From CAIYRG01 sp963747255 (GTDB lineage Bacteria > Pseudomonadota > Alphaproteobacteria > Micropepsales > Micropepsaceae), in the NCBI GenBank assembly GCA_963747255.1, contig CAVVEG010000017.1:434001-498000 (forward strand): a stretch of 64,000 nucleotides of DNA. The letters run 5' to 3'. The notes below the pieces were generated by a model. The model was not told where the DNA came from. It did no database searches and worked only from the letters and a program-made list of their open reading frames with translations. Positions within the stretch are counted from its first letter, which is position 1, and each line of letters opens with the position of its first letter. This document shows positions 1-10,880 of the stretch, piece by piece. The translations under genes and the position numbers were made by a program.

Positions 1-2
1 TT

Positions 3-3000
3 TCCGGCAATCTGATCCTCGGCAATCAATCCACAGGCAGCGGGACCTACACGATCGAAGGCAACAGCGCATCGACCAGTGTCACTTTCGCGAAAGGGTG
101 TGGGACTCCGCCGTGCCAAACTCCGAACGGCGCGCTGATCGTCGGCGAAGCAGGCACGGGATCGTTCACGCAAGGCGCGGCGGATTTCTCCGATCCGAAC
201 AATCAAGTCAACGTGGCAGGCGACCTCATCATCGGTCATCAAGGTTCTGGGAGCTCGCCACCCGTAACGAACAGCGTGGGTACCTACACTCTGAACGACG
301 GAACATTGACCGTTGGCGGCAACGTGGGAGTCGGCACCGCCAGCACTGGCAACAATGTTTTCACGCAAAATGGTGGAACGCTGAAGATTACCGGATCGGC
401 AAATGGCAAACCGGATTATGCCGGTGTTGGCACCAATGACCACACCGGTGAATTGTTCATCGGAGGCGGCGCGGGCTTCAACAATGACGGCGGCAAAGGC
501 ACCTACAATCTCAACGGCGGCGAAATAGACACCAATCTCATCGAAGTCGGCCACGCCGGAACGGGGACGTTCAATCAAAGCGGCGGTACGGTCAATGCCT
601 CCATTTGGCTCGGCAATGCTGGCGGCAGCAACGGCAACTACAATCTCAATAGCGGTACCATTAACGCTGGCCAGGAACTGGTCGCTCTTGGCGGTAGCGG
701 AACTTTCGATCAGTCCGACGGCGTGAATAAGGACACCGGCCTGCTCGCAGTGGGCTGGCAATCCGCCGCGGGACTGTACACCCTCAGCGGAGGTTCAGTT
801 AGCGCCGCGACAACCATCATCGGGGACGGCACCAGCACTGGCTGTGGCGGTTGCACCAACAGCCTGGGCGGCATGGGCACTTTGGACATGTCCGGCGGCT
901 CGTTCAGTGCGGGTAAAATGACAGTCGGCAATTACAGCGAGGGCACGGTAAATCAGTCCGGTGGCACTATAACCGCGTCCTCGCTGACAATTGCGAACAT
1001 CGGCCACACCGACCAGCCCATCGATACATACAATCTCACCGGAACAGGCATCCTCAACGTCAGTGGCGACGAGGTTGTCGGTGTCGAGGGCAACGGCAAC
1101 TTTGTTCAGGGCACCTTGGGCGATGGCGGCACGACGCAGAACAACGTGACCGGGACCCTGTATGTCGGAGATGCTTTTGACGGGCGCGTCACTCCGGATG
1201 GGGCGACGAATATCCGTGAGGGTTCCTATACGCTGAACACGGGATCCCTCACCACCAACGAAACCGATGTCGGCGCGACCAGCATCGGCGGATTTACGCA
1301 GAATGGCGGCACGCACACGACGAATACTCTTGTCATCGGCGATCAGAACATCCTGCTTACGGGAAGCGGTACAAAAGACGACCCCTTCGTCGGCGGTCGG
1401 TCACAGGGCACCTATACGATGGCGGGCGGTGCGTTGAACGTAAATGACAATATGACCGTGGGTGACGCGGGCAATGGAAATCTGACCATCCATTCCGGTA
1501 CGATTACCGTCACCAATACCACCCAGGTCGGTGTCAACGGCGTCGGCACAGTGATTCAGGACGGCGGTAGTTTCACGACCGGCGTCTTGGATCTTTCGGT
1601 TCCCGCGGAAGTGGCAGCAGTTCCTATACGCTGAGTGGCAACGGTATCCTGAATACTCTCGTCGACCTGAATGTTGGGGGCTTGGGTACCGGGTCTACAT
1701 CTTTTGACCAATCCGGCACGAGCAGCGTCAATGTCGATGGCACTTTGCGCGTCGGCAGCGTCAACGGCAACGCCACCTATACCCTAACCGGCGGCACGCT
1801 CACGACCGGCATCACCGGGGGGAGCCTTACAGATCTGGGCCTTATAGGCGATGTGGTGATTGGTATTAACGGAGCCGGCGAATTGGACAATTCCGGCGGG
1901 CAGCAGATCAGTAAAAGTACTCAAGGCTTCACACTGGGTTTCTTTGGCGGCGCGAACGGAACTTACAAGCTCACTGGAACCGGTACCCTCGAAGTGACGG
2001 CAAATGAGAATATCGGCGTGTTCGGCGCGGGCGTGTTTCAACAGAGCGGTACCTCCACGAACACTGTCTCCGGTTCTCTATTGATCAGCAGCGGTTTCGG
2101 TGGACCGACCAGTTCCTACACGTTGACGAATGGCACTTTGGGTGTGACCGGCAGCGAGATTGTCGGCTTTGCAGCGGTCGGCACATTTGGCCAGAGCGGC
2201 GGCACCAACAACGCCAAGGGTGGTTTGACCCTCGGCCTGCTGAGCAATGCAGGTGCAGGGCATCCTGACCAGTTTGGCAACGGGACCTACACGCTCGGCG
2301 GCAGCGGCGCGCTCAATGTGGGTGGCGATGTCGTACTCGGCAGTGCATCAGGCACTACTGGCACGTTCAATTTCAACACCGTCCATTTGGACAGCGGCAC
2401 GCTGAGTTTCACAGGCTCAGGCCAGACGCTGGTGGTTGGCGACGCGGGCACCGGCACCTTCAACGAAGGATCGGCCACAAACACGACCGACCTCAATCTT
2501 CAGACGAAAGGCGTGACGCTCGACATCGGCCGCAACTTGGGCGGAATGGGCACGTTCAATCTGGCGACAGGCAGCACGCTGGAAGACGCCGTTATCGTCG
2601 GAGATGCGGGGACCGGCGTTTACAACAATAACGGCGGCACGCATGCGATCGGCACAAGTATTACTCCTGAGGATTTGATTCTCGGAAACCAGTCCACCGG
2701 GAATGGCACCTACAACAACAATGGCGGCAGCAACACGATCAATGGAAACCTGTTCGCAGGCGGTGCCGGAACAGGCACATACAACCTCGGCAACGGTGTC
2801 ACGGGTGCGACCCTAAAGGTATTGGGTTCGGGTCTGTCGGGCGGCAACGTCTATGTGGGTGTGACCGGGACCGGCACGATCATCGCGTCAGATGGAGCGA
2901 TAGCGACCGTCGACCAGGTGCTTGCGCTTGGCGGTCCTTCTCCTGGTGAGACGACGGGAAACGGCACGTTGACGGTCACCGGCGCCGGAACGAAGTGGAC

Positions 3001-6000
3001 CAATCTGGCTCAGATTCAGATCGGCGACAATGGAACCGGTGAGGTCAGCGTTCTCGCTGGCGGGTATCTCGAAAGCCATTACGGCACATCAGGGTTGGGC
3101 ACCGCCGGTTCTCTGGGTCTCGGCACCGGCACAGGCACAGTTCTCGTGGATGGCACGAATTCGGAATGGAATTTGGCGGACGGCGCGCTGCGCGTTGGTT
3201 CCCTAAGTGACGGCTCAGGTAACAATGTACTGGGCGCCCTGGCGGGGAACGGTAATGTGGGTAACCTGCTGACTATCTCAAATGGGGCCTTGGTTGTCGA
3301 CCACGCGGGTATCGGCAGCATCGCCAACCCCGAGGACACCGCTGCTGCCTCTGTTGGCTTCAGAGCCGGATCGGTCGGTACGGTGAATGTTAAGACCGGC
3401 GGCACGTGGACGAACAACGGCGACCTCGTTGTCGGCGATGCCGGCAAGGGCACGGTCAACAATGGACGGCCAGCACCATCACCGTGAGTGGACAGCTCAT
3501 CCTGGGCAATTTATCCTCGGGAAATGGCACATTCAATCAGAACGGCGGCACGTTCGCAGACGACTTGATCGTCGGCAACGCAGGCACCGGCACCTACAAC
3601 AATACCGGTGGCACACATAACGTCAGCGGCAACCTCATTCTCGGCAACCAATCGACGGGCAACGGTACCTACAACTGACCGCCGTAGGGACGACTGCGGT
3701 CAGCTGGCTCCACCACTATTGGGCCTGGCCGGGAAAGGGAACTTTCCTGAACGATGATTCCACCAACACAACCAAGTCTCTGTCATCGGCCAGCAAAACG
3801 GATCAACGGTCACGTACACAATCAGAACGGCGGAAGCCTCACCGTCGGCACATCGGGACGGCCAACGCGGTTCCTCGACGTCGGCCGGAACACGGCCAAT
3901 GATGCAGACTCGACCAGCCAGCGGCAGCTACAACGTCTGGGGCCCGCTCGATGTCGGGCGCTGCGGCGCCGCAGCGATGGCAACTGCAACAATGGCGTGA
4001 ACCCCTATACCGGTGCGGCCGGCAACGGAACGGTCAATCTCAGCGGCGGCAGTTTGTCGGTCAGTGTATATACGACCGTCAAGCTATGGCGGCGTCCTCA
4101 AGGTGGGCGATGCGGGACGGGCCACGTTCACATCAGACGGCGGCTCAAACGGTCACAATTGGCATGGACTCGTATCGGCCGCAACGGCGGCACCGGAACT
4201 ATACCGTTGCCGATACATCAGCCAGACGATAACGACGGGCCACTGATTGGCGGCGCCTTGGCAGGCGGTACAGGTGAACTCGACCAGTCCGGTGGCACTG
4301 TCACCGTCAGCGCAGACTCACGCGACCATTGGTGACTTCAGCGGTGTTAAAGGGACATATAAGCTAAGCGGAACGGGTGTTCTGCAAGTCAATGTCGCGG
4401 CACATCTATCGGCGCTGCTGGAATGCGATCGGTCAACAGACGGATGGTACGATCACCGCGGCCGGGTTGCGGTCGGCAACGGTGGTACGGCTCAGGCATC
4501 ATACAGTTGTCGGATGGCATGATACGGTCACAGGCACCAGTTATCTCGGCGGAGATACCAGGCGCCACCGGCGTTGTCACGCAGACCGGTGGCACGGCGC
4601 AGTTGAATGGCGACGTCATCCTCGGTAACGCGGCCGCAAGCGAAGGCCAATACACCGTTCGGGGCCGGGCTCGTTGACTGTCGGTGGCAATCTCGACATC
4701 GCGGCAGCCGCCGGGAGCTCGGGCCCGCCCCTGCCAGCATCCTCCGGCAGCTTCTACTTCAACTATGATCCGACCACGAGCACGGCCGGAGGCAGCGCGA
4801 CCTTGTCGTTCTCGACGACCGGTTCAAAGCTGCTTGTTGGTCGACTGTGGAACCGGATCCTTCACCCAGGGCGGCGGCGATCTCAATCTGGCTTCAAAAA
4901 GCATAACACTGGATATCGGCGTCAACGCCGGCAGCCACGGCGCCTATTACCTGGTGGGCGGCACCGTCGAAGACGATCTCATCGTCGGCGACGCCGGTAG
5001 CGGCCTGTTCAGCAATACGGGGGGGACGAACACGGTCAACGGCAATCTGATTGTTGGCAAGCAGTCGGGCGGCGTCGGTACCTACACGCTCGGTGGGGCG
5101 GGCAATCTGACTCTCGCCAGCAACAATGCGGAGATCGTTCTCGGCAACGATAGCGGTATGCCGGCCGCCCCCTATTCCCGCAGCACAGGGGACGTTCAAT
5201 TTCAACACCACTTCGCGGTCGATACTGGGACGGTCACTTTCTCCGGCACGGGAGATCAAGATCAATGTTGGCCTGAACGGCAGCGGTGTTCTGAATGTGG
5301 GCGGTGGCGATCTTAATCTGCAGACCAACAGTGTCGGTCTCGATGTTGCCGTTAATGCCGACAGCTTCGGCCAATTGAATGTAAGTGGCGGCACAATTGA
5401 AACGCTTGGTCTGAATATCGGCGATGCGGGCAGCGGACAATTGAACATGTCCGGCGGCGCTTTGACGGTCGGCAGTTCGGGCGCGCCCGGGGATCTCACA
5501 CTGGGCAACCAGACTGGCAGCATGGGCGTGGCTTCGATTTATGGAACCAGTCCGGCTTTGACCGTTTGGGGCGATGCCACTGTCGGCAACAACGCCTATG
5601 GCAAACTCGTAGAAAGTGCTGGTACGGTTGACATCAAAGGCTCAATGACCATCGCCAACAGCGCGGCCGGCGGCGCCGTTGATATTCAGGGCGCGTCACT
5701 CACGGTGGGCGATGGCGGCGCGGGCAATCAGCTCCTGGTCACCAGCCATGGAACATTTGGGATCGACGACAATGGCGTCACCGGAGCCAATGTCACGGTT
5801 GACGGAAATCTGATCAATAACGGCGAGATCCAGATGGGCAACAATCTGGCGCCGACCCTGACGGTCAATGGCGGAACTCTGCAAAACAACAACTTCTTCA
5901 ATTTCGTCAAGGGCACCTAAACGCCAATGTGACGAATGCGAGCGGAGCGAATATCTACGCGCAAAATGGCGCCAACACGGTAGATATCCTCAATGGCAAT

Positions 6001-7059
6001 ATGAGCAATTCCGGCACAGTCACCATCGCCGAGCTTGGCGCCCATCAGTCAACATTCACCCAGAACGGCACATTCACCAACAACTACCGGCGGTTTGCTC
6101 GACGTCACGGATGGGAAAGTCACGATAAATGGTCAGGGCGGCGCCGATTCGCTCGATAATTCCGGTACCGTCAACTTCAGGAATGATCCGAATTCCACCA
6201 CGACTCCACCCTACCAGGCGTCAGTTGTGGCATTGAATGGTAATGTCAGCAACTCCAGCGTCATGAATGTGCTGGGAAGCAACGTCACGATCACCGGCAA
6301 CCTGTCCAATACAGCCGGAACGCTTGCGATCGGAACCGGCTACAACAGCCAGTCGTCGAATTTCAAGGTCACGGGCGACACGACGAACGCTGCAGGCGCC
6401 ACGATCCATATAACGGACAGCACCGCAACGTTCGGCGGCACATTCATCAATTCCGGCGCATACAAGAGCGATCCTTCGACCAGCTACTTCAACGACCTGA
6501 TGATAACCTCAACCGGTTATCTCACGGTGGAACTGGCGACATCTTCGACATCAAGGGCAACTTCACAAACGACAGCACCGACACGACCGATTGGAATACC
6601 CAGTTGGCGACGCTCGAATTCAGCACCGGAACGAGCACCAATCACAGTCTCACCACGCTCGACCCGGCTGCATTCAGTTGGGGTGAACTCAATCTGGATT
6701 CCGGCAACACGCTAACCCTATTGAGCGACCTGTATGTATCGGATGTGGATGGGTTCGATTTCAGTGGCAACATGGTCACCAATGTGTTCAGCGCATTCGA
6801 CATCTTCTACGATCCAACCGCATCGGGCTTCTCCGGGCAGTATGCGCTTGAGGGTGGCGGGTGCTTGGTCGAGGACGGTACCCAGATTGGCTCGAATTTC
6901 GTGTGCGTAGCGGCGGGCGGTGGCGGCGGCGGCGGCGGCGGCGGAACGGCGGTTCCCGAGCCTCTGACGATCCTCGTCTTCGGCAGCGGTCTGGCTGTAC
7001 TGGCGAGCCAGAGGCGGAGACTGACGAAAGGAAAAGCCCGGCTCCCGATGGCCGCCTGA
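3..7059 (+). CDS. Giant repeat-rich PEP-CTERM surface protein (5' end outside window, multiply frameshifted)
   Basis: The reading frame is open from the window edge, so the start lies upstream. The protein is a long run of degenerate Gly/Thr/Asn-rich repeats of the type GTYxLxGGxLxVxGxxxxG / GTFxQSGGT, as expected of an extended beta-helix or autotransporter-like passenger. The C-terminus has a 10-Gly linker, the motif VPEP, one hydrophobic segment and then Arg/Lys (RRR), i.e. a PEP-CTERM/exosortase sorting signal, so the protein is probably processed at the cell surface. The frame changes near 1.61 and 3.47 kb, many times between 3.68 and 5.2 kb, and near 5.92, 6.09 and 6.6 kb. At least 2350 residues lie in the window. 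Either it is a decayed gene or the repeats were badly resolved in the consensus; the intact C-terminal signal favours the second. No exosortase gene is visible here. Confidence 0.75.
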
Positions 7060-7107
7060 GGTCAGGTTCCTGCTGGCAGTGCTGCCTGCCAGCCGGCCTG
7101 CGGGATC

Positions 7108-7353
7108 TTACTTTGCATTTCCGACCGGAATGCACACGCCATGCATCAGGCGCTGGGTGATGTAAGCCGGAACGGTTGGATATCCCGACTCCTTCTGGTG
7201 GTCCTTCGCCCAGGCAACCCAGTCATTGTAATACCGGGTGTATTCGGCCGACATCTCGTTTTCGGCAGCGTAGCAGTCATCGACCGTTTCATAAACCAGA
7301 CCGGTTTTGACCGGCGTTGCGCCCATTATCAGAACGATGAGCATCCATTTCAC
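7108..7353 (-). CDS. Small exported protein of unknown function
   Basis: 81 residues with a GTG start chosen because AGGAGAAG lies just upstream. The N-terminus (MKWMLIVLIMGATPV) is a short hydrophobic export-type segment. Two cysteines, in DDCYAAE and GVCIPVG, could form a disulfide, and the middle is rich in Tyr/Trp/Lys. I recognise no family. It converges on the PEP-CTERM gene. It is probably a small periplasmic protein, accepted on the ribosome site and the signal-like N-terminus. Confidence 0.55.
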   Translation of the reverse strand: MKWMLIVLIMGATPVKTGLVYETVDDCYAAENEMSAEYTRYYNDWVAWAKDHQKESGYPTVPAYITQRLMHGVCIPVGNAK

Positions 7354-7538
7354 GTGCTTCTCCTGCTGCCGCGCATCTCACGCATCTCGGGGCACGGCGC
7401 TGCCGGGGTGTCAAGAGACTGTTTCCCGCGAAACACTCCGTTGAGCATTTGTCAGGATCCCGAATACGCGTTCCACGAAGGTGAAACTTCGTGGAAAGGC
7501 CTGCGCATGAAAACTCATCCCGAACGACATGCGTCGGC

Positions 7539-7660
7539 TGGATGGCCGGGTCGGCGCCCGGCCATGGTGAGGTGGGGTTCGCTGAATTCACCTTTTCGAT
7601 CAGCGCCAGTTTCCGTGCGCGAGTACTCTCACCATGGCCGGGCTCCGACCCGGCCATCCA
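7539..7660. repeat. Long inverted repeat (REP/BIME-like) in a gene-free stretch
   Basis: Two 33-base arms at 7539-7571 and 7628-7660 are reverse complements of each other with one mismatch, separated by 56 bases. Each arm is itself nearly palindromic (ATGGCCGGGTCGG / GCCCGGCCAT), so the unit can form either two short hairpins or one long one. This resembles paired REP elements common between genes in alphaproteobacteria. The surrounding 7354-7977 interval contains no convincing gene. Confidence 0.75.
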
Positions 7661-7782
7661 GTGGGGGAGCATCCGCGACGAAAAAAGATTTTTCTGCCGC
7701 ATGGGAAGGCCAAAGCCGGCGCCAATAAAACGCCCGCCATTTTGCTTGCACATGGCCGCTGCGCAGCGCCCGCCGGGGACAA

Positions 7783-7870
7783 TGTAACTTTCCCTGTAAC
7801 GGTTACGACTCGCGAAAAACCCAGGAAATCCCTGGATTGTAACTTTGTAACGGTTGCGCTGGGAAAAATC
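7783..7870 (+). repeat. Dispersed intergenic repeat, copy A
   Basis: An element of about 88 bases starting TGTAAC, containing two TGTAACGGTT-like motifs flanking a central dyad CCAGGAAATCCCTGG. A second copy lies in inverse orientation at 50768-50853. The match covers the whole length, with differences mainly in the first spacer. Copy A lies about 110 bases upstream of the isochorismatase-like gene. I do not recognise it as a named element. Confidence 0.7.
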
Positions 7871-7977
7871 GGAAAGGCGCTGTTCGGTGACCTGGCCTTG
7901 CGAGTCGCCTCTGCCGGAATTGTTCGATATCCTGCGATCTGGCCGCTCTCACGCGGACGACATTCAGGGAGGACAGA

Positions 7978-8619
7978 ATGAAATCGTCGTGGTTCGCCGC
8001 CGCTGCCGGCACGCTTTTGATTGCCTCGCTTGCTTCGCCATCCGTCGCCGACGTGATCTCCGACTGGGGCACTGCCGTCGTGCCGCCGCCCCCCGAACTG
8101 AAAGAGGTGACCATCGATCCGGCAACAACGGCCGTGCTCTTCCTCGACATGATGAAGGCCGGCTGCAGCGCCCGCCCCCGCTGCGTCGCCGCCGTTCCCA
8201 ATATCAAGCGCCTTCACGACATGGCGCGCGCGCATAATATGCTCATCTGGTACAGCCTGGTCGGAAACAACGGCAAATCGACCCCCGACGACGTGATCGA
8301 CCCGGGCATCAAGCCGCGTGCCGGCGAATGGTACCGGCAGGGCGGCGCCGACAAGTTCCAGGGTTCGACGCTGCAACCGATTCTGCGGCAGGCGGGCATC
8401 AAAACCGTGATCATCTGTGGCAACTCGTTCCAGGGCGCCGCGATGGGCACCGCGATCGAAGCGGCGCAGCGCGGCTACAAGATCATCCTTCCGGTCGATT
8501 GCTCCGCGGCCGAGAACGAATATCACGAACAATACGCCACCTATCATCTCGCCAAAGGCGGACCGGTCAACGTCACCAGCGCGACCACCGTGACGCGAAC
8601 CACAATGCTGAAGTTCTGA
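7978..8619 (+). CDS. Exported isochorismatase-family protein lacking the catalytic Cys
   Basis: 213 residues. The N-terminus is a classical signal peptide (cleavage near SVA-DV, about residue 25), unusual for this cysteine-hydrolase fold, which is normally cytosolic. Asp57 in LFLDMM and Lys126 in GADKF fit two of the three catalytic positions. In the third motif, GNSFQGAAMGTA (148-159), the expected nucleophilic Cys is Ala154 and the usual Thr-Asp is Phe-Gln. The fold is secure, but hydrolase activity by the standard mechanism is unlikely; it may bind a ligand or use another chemistry. The ATG follows a GGGAGGACAG ribosome site. Confidence 0.8.
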   Translation: MKSSWFAAAAGTLLIASLASPSVADVISDWGTAVVPPPPELKEVTIDPATTAVLFLDMMKAGCSARPRCVAAVPNIKRLHDMARAHNMLIWYSLVGNNGKSTPDDVIDPGIKPRAGEWYRQGGADKFQGSTLQPILRQAGIKTVIICGNSFQGAAMGTAIEAAQRGYKIILPVDCSAAENEYHEQYATYHLAKGGPVNVTSATTVTRTTMLKF

Positions 8620-8696
8620 TCGCGACGGACTCAACCATTGCGGCCATGGGGTGCCGTCAAACTGCATTCCCATGGCCGCAGTTCGGGGAAACGGAA

Positions 8697-9881
8697 ATGC
8701 GGGCGGGATCGGGTTCGATATTTCGGGCGGCTGTCTGCATCGCGCTGTTTTGCGGTGCAGCCAACTTTGCCCGGGCGCAGGAGCCGCCGGCGTTCGACAT
8801 CACGCTGACCGGCCAATCCATGATCCGCTCGGATATTCGCGCGCACGCGCCAGCGGCCGTTCCGGTGATCAAATCGCTGCTCAACGGCGATGCCGCATTC
8901 ACCAATTTCGAGGCGACGGTTCTCGACACGAAAAAAGGCCAGTCGCCAAAAGACGGAAGATTTCTTTCGCCGCCGGAAGCGCTGGATTCGCTGAAGAGTT
9001 TCGGCTTCACCCTGCTGTCGTTTTCAAACAATCACGCCTTCGACCTGAAGAGCGCCGGAATCCGGAACACGTTGCAGCAGGCCGATCGCCTCGGACTGGT
9101 TCACGCCGGCACCGGAAACAATATCGCGGAAGCGTCCGCGCCTGCCTACCTGCACACCTCAAAAGGCACGATTGCGCTGGTCGCCATGGCTTCCGGCCTG
9201 ATCGCGGAAGGTGGTTCCGCAACCGCCGCACGCCCCGGCGTCAATGAGCTTCGTGTCGAGTCGGACAAGCCAAATCCGGAAGACGCGCAGCGCATCCTCC
9301 AGAACATTCGCGAAGCCCGGCAGCACGCCGATCTGGTGATCGTCTACGAACATAATCATGTGTTCGACAAACCCTTCATCACCATGCTGCAGGAGGAACT
9401 GCCGGAGCGGCTGGCGCCGCCCGAATGGCTGAAAAAATGGACTCATGACGAAGTCGATGCCGGCGCCGACGTCATCGTGATGCATGGCGCGCCGTTGCTG
9501 CACGGTGTGGAGATCTATCGCGACCGGCCCATTTTCTACGATCTGGGCAACTTCATCTTCCAGACGCCCCCGACCGAGATCGTGCTCGATGAACCGATCA
9601 ACTGGGAAAGCGTCGTTGCCTATGTTCAATTCCGGGGGAAGAGACTGCAATCGGTTTCATTCCGGCCCATCGCTCTGAATAAAATCGGACAGGGACAGGC
9701 CGACACCCGGGACGAACATACCAACAATCTGTTTCTTCAGACCCGCGGTTTGCCAAGACCCGCTTCCGGCGAGCAGGCGCATTACATCCTGGAACGTCTG
9801 TCGGACCTCTCGCGGCCCTTCGGGACGAGACTGGCCATCAAGGACGATATGGCCGAAATCCAGCTGCCTTCACCGAAGTAA
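8697..9881 (+). CDS. Exported CapA-family metallophosphatase-like protein
   Basis: 394 residues, start at ATG 8697 just ahead of a signal peptide ending AARA-QEP. The body matches the CapA / poly-gamma-glutamate synthesis fold (PF09587): DITLTGQSMI, then FTNFEATVL, then LLSFSNNHAFDL, then VIVYEHNH and IVMHGAPLLHG, which supply the metal-binding Asp/Asn/His set of calcineurin-like enzymes. No capB/capC genes are nearby, so a role in poly-glutamate capsule formation is not supported. A general exported hydrolase is as likely. It lies 78 bases after the isochorismatase-like gene and 12 before the amidohydrolase, probably one transcript. Confidence 0.82.
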   Translation: MRAGSGSIFRAAVCIALFCGAANFARAQEPPAFDITLTGQSMIRSDIRAHAPAAVPVIKSLLNGDAAFTNFEATVLDTKKGQSPKDGRFLSPPEALDSLKSFGFTLLSFSNNHAFDLKSAGIRNTLQQADRLGLVHAGTGNNIAEASAPAYLHTSKGTIALVAMASGLIAEGGSATAARPGVNELRVESDKPNPEDAQRILQNIREARQHADLVIVYEHNHVFDKPFITMLQEELPERLAPPEWLKKWTHDEVDAGADVIVMHGAPLLHGVEIYRDRPIFYDLGNFIFQTPPTEIVLDEPINWESVVAYVQFRGKRLQSVSFRPIALNKIGQGQADTRDEHTNNLFLQTRGLPRPASGEQAHYILERLSDLSRPFGTRLAIKDDMAEIQLPSPK

Positions 9882-9893
9882 TCCGGCTTTTCG

Positions 9894-10850
9894 ATGATCA
9901 TTGATTTCCACGTCCATGTGCTGCCGCCGGAGGACATGCCGGATTTCACCGGCACCGGTTTCCACCGCAATATCGGTGCACCGGTTCGCGGCCGCGTGCC
10001 GACGACGATCGAAAACGCTCTCGAAGCCGCAAAGATCGGCGGCATCGACGTCACGGTGATTTCAAATCCGATTCACAATCTCCGCGACATGGACCGGAAG
10101 CAGCAACTCGAACGCTGCAAACGGCAAAATCATTTCAACGCCGCACAGCAGGCAAAATACCCGTCGATCGTTGGCATGGCATCGACGGTCCCCTATGGAG
10201 GCGACGAATTCCTGCGCGAATTCGAACGTGCCGTGAAGGAGGACGGACTGAAGGGCGCATGGATAACCTCCAGCCTGCAGAGCCATTATCCCGACGATGA
10301 CGAAGCGCTCCCCTTCTTCCAATTGGCCTGCGAACTCGATGTGCCGGTGGTGATTCATCCGCCGTCCGTGGGGTTTGGCGAGGAGCGGATGAGGCAATAC
10401 CGGCTGGCATCCAGCATCGGCAGGCCAATGGATAATGCACTCGCGCTGGCGCGTCTGATTGTTCGGGGGATCTTTGAAAAATTCCCGGCGCTGAAGCTCG
10501 TGGGCACGCATCTCGGCGGCGGCATCTGCGAGATGATCGGGCGGATGGATTACGCATACAGACTGCGGGAGGAGGCTTATTTTCTCGGTCCCTATGAACC
10601 GCTGCTGATCCGGCACCCGCCCAGTCACTATCTTAAGATGATCTACCTGGAATCGACCTGTTATCATCCGCCGGCGGCCCGCTGTGCGATCGATACCGTG
10701 GGAGTCGACCATTTCGTCTTTGGCACCAATTCACCGCCTCTGCTCCCGCTGAAAAGGGAAGGTGTGGAACTGATCGGGAAGCTTGGCCTTGCAGAGGATG
10801 AGAAGGAGAAGATTTATTTCCGGAATGCGAAACAGCTTTTGAAGCTTTAG
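9894..10850 (+). CDS. Amidohydrolase-2 (ACMSD-like) family protein with Asp-to-Asn change
   Basis: 318 residues, no signal peptide. TIM-barrel amidohydrolase of the ACMSD / gamma-resorcylate decarboxylase type (PF04909). It has HVH at 6-8, His155 in VVIHPPS and His206 in GTHLGGG. The strand-8 motif, normally GTD(Y/F)P, reads GTNSPP, so the metal/catalytic Asp is Asn279. Family members decarboxylate or hydrolyse small aromatic or keto acids; the substrate here is unknown. It is tightly spaced after the CapA-like gene (12 bases) and is followed by an exported binding protein. Confidence 0.82.
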   Translation: MIIDFHVHVLPPEDMPDFTGTGFHRNIGAPVRGRVPTTIENALEAAKIGGIDVTVISNPIHNLRDMDRKQQLERCKRQNHFNAAQQAKYPSIVGMASTVPYGGDEFLREFERAVKEDGLKGAWITSSLQSHYPDDDEALPFFQLACELDVPVVIHPPSVGFGEERMRQYRLASSIGRPMDNALALARLIVRGIFEKFPALKLVGTHLGGGICEMIGRMDYAYRLREEAYFLGPYEPLLIRHPPSHYLKMIYLESTCYHPPAARCAIDTVGVDHFVFGTNSPPLLPLKREGVELIGKLGLAEDEKEKIYFRNAKQLLKL

Positions 10851-10880
10851 GCACGCGATGTGCCGGATGGGAGGTAGCCT

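Noticed and set aside
1..5900. Regularly spaced repeats that might suggest a CRISPR array
   Set aside because: They are degenerate, in-frame coding repeats (GTY/GGT units) without constant repeat or spacer lengths.
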